The translations under genes were made by a program, and so were the position numbers. Of a stretch of DNA of 64,000 bases, positions 58,529 through 64,000 are shown piece by piece. The number at the start of each line of letters is the position of its first letter. Within the stretch, counting starts at the first letter, position 1. Under the pieces are notes generated by a model, which saw nothing but the letters and a program-made list of their open reading frames with translations, was not told the DNA's origin and did not search any database. This DNA is from Rutidosis leptorrhynchoides (Eukaryota; Streptophyta; Magnoliopsida; Asterales; Asteraceae): positions 110,355,001-110,419,000 of the forward strand of contig NC_092334.1 of NCBI RefSeq assembly GCF_046630445.1, given 5' to 3'.

Positions 58529-59580
58529 TGGATTAATGGATAAAAATGTCCTTAATGTGACTCGAATCAGTAGCCCATTCACACTCTATCGGGAGATCCA
58601 ATTAAGAAAACGCAAAACGACACAATTACGGGTAACTAATAGTATAGTATATATGGTTAATTATAAAACTATAAATTATATTATAATTATAATTATAATT
58701 ATAATTATAATTATAATTACTATAATTATAATTATAATTATAATTACTATAATTATAATTATTATAATAATTATAATTATAATTATAATAATAATGATTA
58801 TTATTATTCTATTATAAATAATTCTAATATAATACGCAAACATTATTTACTTCGAGTTAACGCATATCGTTTTTTCTTTTATTTTTCCTTTTCCACATTT
58901 GTAAGGAAAGAATGGGGTTTAGAATCTAGTTAGTTTCTTACGAGGAAACAAAGTGTCATGTGTATTATACGTGATTTGTAGGTTGAGGAACACCAATTCT
59001 CACTTTCTGGCGGGAAAACATATTAACCTTATCCTTGAGTTAGGGAAAAAATATACATACGTGGGGTCATACATACATGTCATATACTGTTCTCGTCATG
59101 TACCAATAGCGCAATTTTACCTTTTTGATTTGTCTCCAAATTAATTTTTTTTAAGTCAAGCTTGTATTAGTGTATCTTTATTTTAACGATACTCTTTATC
59201 TTCAAATTAATTAATAGTCTATGTTTATAAATGAATAAGAATAATTGTTTAAGTTCATTATTCTCGTGTGAGGTCGTCACTATGTATTACATATCCTCCA
59301 TGAAAGACCATGGTAATACCAGTAGGTGTTACCCGTAGAGGGAGAAACCGGTTGACTTTTAACGGCAAACGCGATTAGAAGACACATTCTATTTTCTCTT
59401 GAATCTCGACATTTAATTCAAAGAATGGCAACAAAGTCGACTATTCGTATCCACCTCCTTAAAATGTTATTCAAGTAAGACAAAAATATAAGTAAAATGT
59501 AAGTGGTAAATTACAAAAAGTATATGTAAAAGTCACATTTTCGTATACTCATATTTTTCATCTGTGGACTGTTAAATTTA
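58529..59580. other. Intergenic AT-rich DNA with a (TTATAA)n tract
   Basis: Simple repeat of TTATAA/AATTAT type at about 58671-58790. The Ile-rich ORF across it is a repeat artefact. The remainder shows no gene or repeat I can support. Confidence 0.6.
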
Positions 59581-59588
59581 AACCTAAG

Positions 59589-59589
<1 letters not shown>

Positions 59590-59675
<86 letters not shown>
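59590..59675. repeat. (AT)n microsatellite
   Basis: About 42 uninterrupted AT units. Confidence 0.97.
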
Positions 59676-59676
<1 letters not shown>

Positions 59677-59689
59677 TCGGTAAGTAGGA

Positions 59690-60204
59690 AATTTTTTATT
59701 TTTTTTTCATATTTTTTTTTAAACAGCTGGAAATTTTATTAAAAAGTAGCAAGAAGCTAGAACATTACAAAGATAATAAAGGAGTACATAACCAAACGTT
59801 CCAATTTATATTAGCTTTCCTATAACGCGAAGAAAGCCAATCGAAGGAGGAAAGAACAATCGAATCAATAATATGACATTTTTTGAACTTGGACGGGTCG
59901 AAAATACTACCGTTTCTAAAACGCCAAAGGGACCATAACGTAGCATAGCTAATGACTTCCAAAATGATAGACTTTTCATGACTTTGGAACTTTGTCATAA
60001 TCCATTGCCATAAAGCATCCACTGATTGCCATACTGGGAGCACAATATCTAACCATGATGCTATGAAGCCCCAAACTTGAACTGTAATGTTACATTCGAA
60101 AAAAATGTGGGTGAGATCCTCAACTTGATTAGAACACGATGGACAAAAAGGGTTATCCAATTCGATCCCTCTCTCCAAAAGATTGCATTTATTGGGAAGC
60201 TTTT
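59690..60204 (-). pseudogene. 5'-truncated LINE 3' end with zf-RVT domain
   Basis: An open frame on the minus strand (60178-59765, 137 codons) encodes a reverse-transcriptase zinc-binding domain: CPSCSNQVEDLTHIFFEC followed by VWGF and several Trp residues. The same frame extends upstream to about 60204 (NKCNLLERG). The plus strand is T-rich at 59697-59730, which reads as a poly(A) tail on the minus strand. It is a separate copy from the LINE at 56990-58090, because the domain order would otherwise be reversed. The open frame suggests it is younger. Confidence 0.75.
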
Positions 60205-60494
60205 TTCATATGATTTGGCAATATTGGTATTTTATTAATTTTTTGATTAAAGTTTCTTAAAGACAAGTCTTGTTGATTCGACTTAAAATATGTTCAATAT
60301 AATGGTAATAAATCTTTTAAAGTTTTTCTTTTTAGTGTAGACAGATTATCTTTGTTCATATGACACTTTATTCCTCCGTATATGTTCTAACCTGATAGCT
60401 TTTACATATGACTGAGTTTATCAAATTTTCAACAATGTGAGCAAAAAGCGATATGTGTTTCATTTATTAATCCAATTTCTCGTGAAAGCTAAAA

Positions 60495-61174
60495 GCTCTA
60501 TTTGGTTGAAAGAATATATTTTTCAAAGGAATTGAATGTGTTAAAGAAATTGAAATTTATCAATTTTATGGAATAAAAAAGTGTTTTTATAGTGACATGC
60601 AATGAAATTGAATTTCATTTTATAAAATTACTTAAAAATTATACAAAAAATTTTACGTTTTCAATTTTCATTTTCATTTTCAAACACGCGTTTCGATTTT
60701 CAGTTTTTAGAGTCGCGAGTCGTAAACGCGCGTCAAAAATGCCGTCGAAAAAGCGTCGAAATGGCGCGTCGAAAACGAGCCGAAAACGCCCGCAAAAAAC
60801 GAAAGTCGAAAAAGCGCTTGTCGAAAAAGCGCCAGTCGAAAACGCCAGTCGAAAACCCATTGAAAAGGGGCGTCGAAAACGAGCATCGAAAATGCGCGAC
60901 GAAAACCCACGTCACAAACCCGCGCCGAAAACGCGTGCCTAAAACGCCCCAATATGCGCCGAAAACGCTCATCGAAAACTCGATGCGAAAAAGCGCGTCG
61001 AAAAAGCGTTTTGAAAACGCGCGGCGAAATATACGTAAAACATAAACATAAATATTTGAAGATGTTTTGATTTTTTATAGATTAAAAGTTTAAATAAATT
61101 AAAATCCATCATCCATAGATGAAAGAATTTCAAGATTTTAAGGAATTTTCCTAAATATATGAGCCAAATAGAGC
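60495..61174. repeat. Possible foldback element enclosing a CpG-rich repeat
   Basis: GCTCTATTTGG at 60495 and its reverse complement CCAAATAGAGC ending at 61174 bound a 680-bp segment. No matching target duplication is visible outside, so element status is uncertain. Confidence 0.35.
60710..61040. repeat. CpG-rich degenerate short-period repeat (GTCGAAAACGC-like)
   Basis: About thirty units of 9-14 bases built on CGAAAA with GCG or GTC between them, in otherwise AT-rich DNA. Overlapping ORFs in several frames on both strands are artefacts of the repeat (Lys/Arg-rich one way, Phe-rich the other). Confidence 0.85.
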
Positions 61175-62823
61175 GGTTTAATAAATTCAATTTTAATTCC
61201 AATAAATTCTAGTGGAATTCCGTGAACCAAACGACGTGAATATCCTACAAATTCATTCTTAACAATGAGCAATATATAAATACCAAATATTTTGATTTGT
61301 ATCTACCAAATACTTTATAGTTTCTAATATCAGTACACAAGAACAACAATCAGTGCTTAATCCTTAACGTATCTTTTTAATGTAGGTCTCTATCAGTCTA
61401 TCTTCAATTTTATATGCATAAAAAATTCAATGTTCTGGATAGAGCATGTGACGTGGAATTGAAGATGGGGTTAGTTGGTTTAAAATACCTTTTCCTTATC
61501 TCTCAAGTCTCAATCTTTTTCATCCTTTGATAATGTTGTTTACTCGTTTGACTAGTCAACACACTCGATGCTAAAAGTGAAATATATTTATTTATTATAT
61601 ATTATATTATATCTTCTAACACATAATAATTGATTAATGTTGAATCCATTTTTCATTTTAAATTAGTTTCTCCCATCATAATTTCATACAATGTTAAAGC
61701 TTTTTATTTAGTTAATGATAAAGCTTAAAGTTGATATTATTTTTTTAACTTTTGAGCTGTATGGACTATGTACTATGAATTTGCTACTCCGTAACATTTA
61801 TGATGGGTTGGGTCCTAACCACTTAACACCTGCTCACGTCTTGTCCGGCCCAGTAATTTCAGGGTTTTTCTCTGCTAGCTTGGCGGGGCCGGTATGAGGA
61901 TTTAAAAGAATAGTACTGATAGCATTTAAACCTTTCAAGTTCGAACAGCTAGTTCCTTACAAAGAATTGAATGTATGGATATTGAATAAAAGCTTGTTAC
62001 ATTTGCTACGAAGTAGTTAGTGCAGTTAGTTACTGTAGGTAGTTTTACAGATTGTATATAACAGAACCTAAACCCGGAACCGGTAAAAAACCAGTTTTTG
62101 GCGCATACAGTGGCGACTCTATCTTTGAACCCGTTGGGCCATGGGATACCGCTATTTTGAAAATTTTGTGTGGGAAATATCATTTAAAATGTATATGACA
62201 CCACTAAACTTAACTACACGATCCATATATTTTTCGAATATATAGTTTTTTCTTTAAATTGTATATGATACCACTAATTTAATTGGTCGGTCTCCATATA
62301 TATTTCGAATTCGTAGGTAAACAACCATCAAAATAGCATTCAAATATAATTAATATTTGAAAAAAAATCAGGACTTTTCGATTCTAGAATCGCCACTGGG
62401 CGCCTGAACCACCGGGGGTTAGAACCGAAACCTGGAATTCTTCAACACACTAATCGAAGCAAGGGAGGGAGAAGAGAACAAGAGTAAAGTGAAAAAAAAT
62501 GAATGATCCCGACCACTGACAAGAAGTCGATGACCGAAAATAGCTAGACTTTTGGACGGGGAAACGAAATTTGAAACCCCAAAAAAGGGCTAATTAGTAC
62601 GTTGCAAATTGCAATGGACCTCACCCCATGAACTATTGGGTCTAATTGGTTCGGTCTACTTAAAGTTAGGACTAGGCCCAATAAAGTTGGGCTAACTTGA
62701 CCACTCATTATTATTATAATTGCCCAACTACATGTTATCTTCCCACAAGCACCTCCACTCATTTCATTACCAATTTCTCATTACTTAATTCTGCACAAAT
62801 ACATACAATAATTATAATTCATC
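61175..62823. other. Intergenic region upstream of the host gene
   Basis: No ORF with support. Two diverged copies of an about 75-bp segment (with TATATGACACCACTAA at about 62192 and TATATGATACCACTAA at about 62266) form a tandem duplication. CAGTTTTTGGCGC near 62090 and TCGCCACTGGGCGCC near 62390 look like pieces of retrotransposon leader, without an LTR partner. The last 100 bases before 62824 are the likely promoter/5'UTR but show no clear TATA box. Confidence 0.4.
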
Positions 62824-63153
62824 ATGAGTTGTTTGAACACACCATTACCACATCCTCCTCCTCCTCATCATAATCGTAATTATTACGATCACGATACGCC
62901 GTTCATTTTTCACCGGCACCGGAGCTTGTCGCTACCTGCTATCTTCAGGCAAAAATTATTCACGGTGTTACCAAAACGAACACTAATTTGTTCAGTTTTA
63001 CAAACTGACGATAGCGTTACGTCATCAAATTCAGATTTATGTTCGACAGAAGAAGCTAATGTTACTGATGACGTTAGGATTGTGGCTGTTGTAGGAGAAG
63101 GTGCTATCAGTCCTCTTAAATCAGCATCGTGGCTTGATGTTATGCTTCACACT
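62824..63153 (+). CDS. First exon of a host gene, probably plastid-targeted protein of unknown function
   Basis: ATG at 62824 opens 110 codons ending at CACACT/GTAAGA, a good 5' splice site with the exon ending on a codon boundary. Reading on past it meets a stop at 63214 after low-complexity sequence, so splicing is more likely than a 130-residue protein. Residues 1-60 are rich in Pro, His, Arg and Ser and poor in acidic residues after a short start, like a chloroplast transit peptide. A possible processing area is around residues 55-60 (LICSV). After a Ser/Thr/Glu-rich stretch comes a folded-looking segment DDVRIVAVVGEGAISPLKSA then SWLDVMLHT. I do not recognise the family with certainty. 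The rest of the gene lies beyond the window. Confidence 0.7.
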
Positions 63154-64000
63154 GTAAGAAATGCATATAGTTTTCATCTTACTTATAGTTATGATTTCTA
63201 CGTACGTGTAATTTGATCGAATTTAGTTAATTTGATCCTGCTACACTTTTTAATTGCTTTTTTTTTTTAATTGCTTATTTTGTTATGTAATATTAATTCG
63301 AAGAGTCAATAATGTGAATCAGTGCATATGTTTTATAAAATTGATCACTCTTTAGGTGTGATTTTAGGGGAATTTTTTAGTAGGTTTTATTCTTTGTGTA
63401 TTTGGTCACAAAAACGTTGAATGAGCATTGGTTATAGTATCTAGTAAACAACAAATAAGCAATGCTCAGTTAACAACGCATATTCTTATCAACGTATGCA
63501 ATATTTTTTAATTTCTATCTCGAAAAGCTTATTGTGTCTTCTTGCATACGGTTTATCTCTTTTTTTAGAACGGCAAACTCACACACCCGGCATAATTTTA
63601 CACGAATAATGTCGTGAATAGGACTTGAACCCATGACCTCAAGGTCATAGGGGCTCCTCGATACCGCTAGGCCAAAGGCCCTAACCCTTTGGTCTTGCAT
63701 ACAGTTTCTCTAACGATTACTTTATCAGTGTTCTAATGTTATTGTTTTTAGAATGCGAGTTTTTCTTCTTTTTATGTGGATTTATAGGTGATTAGGATTT
63801 TATGCTTATTCTAGAACGATGCCATTAGTCATCCTAGTTTTCAAAGGAATAGGTGCGTACTAGTTGTTACCATACTTTTATAAATGTTGCTGTCCATTTT
63901 TCGGAAGTAATTAAAGTTGTTCAATGAGCAAATTCGAAGGTCTGTCATTCTATGCTGACAGATGAACTATTCAAGCTTCTTTCATGTTTGTATGCTTCTA
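63154..64000 (+). other. Start of intron 1 of the host gene (continues beyond window)
   Basis: Begins GTAAGA, T-rich as plant introns are, and contains a SINE at 63555-63692. No further exon is recognisable before the window ends. Confidence 0.6.
63555..63692 (-). mobile_element. tRNA-derived SINE in intron 1
   Basis: On the minus strand: box A TGGCCTAGCGG (63674-63664), box B GGTTCAAGTCC (63631-63621), then a unique body ending in seven A (63566-63560). Flanking direct repeats TCTTGCATACGGTTT (63540-63554) and TCTTGCATACAGTTT (63693-63707) match at 14 of 15 bases, which fixes both ends. The body is about 138 bp, a normal plant SINE size. It lies antisense to the host gene. Confidence 0.88.

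Noticed and set aside
58536..58817. Ile-rich 93-codon ORF
   Set aside because: It is driven by the (TTATAA)n tract.
60592..61045. Overlapping Lys/Arg-rich and Phe-rich ORFs on both strands
   Set aside because: They arise from the CGAAAA-based repeat, which lacks stops in several frames.
62090..62400. Possible retrotransposon primer-site remnants (TTTTTGGCGC and GCGCCTGAACC)
   Set aside because: No LTR pair or flanking structure could be found. Noted only in the intergenic entry.
62824..63216. Single-exon 130-residue protein
   Set aside because: The last 20 residues come from AT-rich sequence after a strong GTAAGA donor, so an exon ending at 63153 is more likely.
63571..63692. Possible tRNA gene
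   Set aside because: It has the boxes but no closed cloverleaf, has a poly(A) tail and target duplications, so it is a SINE.

Overview
This is eukaryotic nuclear DNA from a flowering plant: AT-rich, full of plant-type LTR retrotransposons, with fragments of a LINE, a SINE and a MITE, and the first exon of one host gene at the right end. The retrotransposon lineages (Tekay/Del-like chromovirus and Athila) make a dicot likely. A composite-family (Asteraceae) species is my guess from the overall look of the elements and is not demonstrated by any single feature.

Positions 1-56437 are one nested stack of LTR retrotransposons. (1) The outer element O runs off the left edge. The last 1.43 kb of its 5' LTR is at 1-1431, its primer binding site at 1434, its 3' LTR begins at 32636 and ends at 56437. 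O has no recognisable gag-pol. (2) Element A (2435-29544, + strand, target duplication TAATA) sits in O's internal region. It is a Tekay/Del-like chromovirus with 3.44-kb LTRs, a broken gag-pol ending in a chromodomain-like tail, and, between primer site and gag, an acidic ORF plus a frameshifted F-box gene apparently captured from the host. (3) Element T (15382-29019, - strand, target duplication TATAT) sits inside A's 3' LTR. It is a non-coding element in an LTR-internal-LTR-internal-LTR arrangement, so it has three LTRs and two internal regions between one pair of target duplications. (4) Element B (35091-52020, - strand) sits in O's 3' LTR. It is a 16.9-kb Athila element with a tRNA-Asp-type primer site, a gag-pol with two premature stops, and a downstream ATHILA ORF-1/env-like ORF that appears to be expressed by splicing. 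(5) A solo LTR, S (53128-56010, target duplication GTATA), also sits in O's 3' LTR.

Positions 56438-62823 are intergenic DNA with older, smaller insertions: a decayed L1-type LINE reverse transcriptase (about 56990-58090, -), a 339-bp PIF/Harbinger-type MITE (58187-58525), AT-rich simple repeats, a second 5'-truncated LINE end with a zf-RVT domain (about 59690-60204, -), and a CpG-rich short-period repeat (about 60710-61040) between short inverted repeats.

At 62824 a host gene starts. Exon 1 (62824-63153) encodes 110 residues with a plastid-transit-peptide-like N-terminus and ends at a GT donor. The rest of the window is intron and contains a tRNA-derived SINE (63555-63692, -) with 14/15-bp matching target duplications.

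The points most worth following up are the three-LTR tandem T, the predicted spliced env-like gene of B, the captured F-box gene in A, the GC-rich paired palindromes repeated four times in B (with a similar design in T), and a hairpin next to the polypurine-tract position whose shape is kept in A, T and O while its sequence changes. Element boundaries were fixed by comparing repeat copies by eye. Divergence statements are visual estimates, not computed values.
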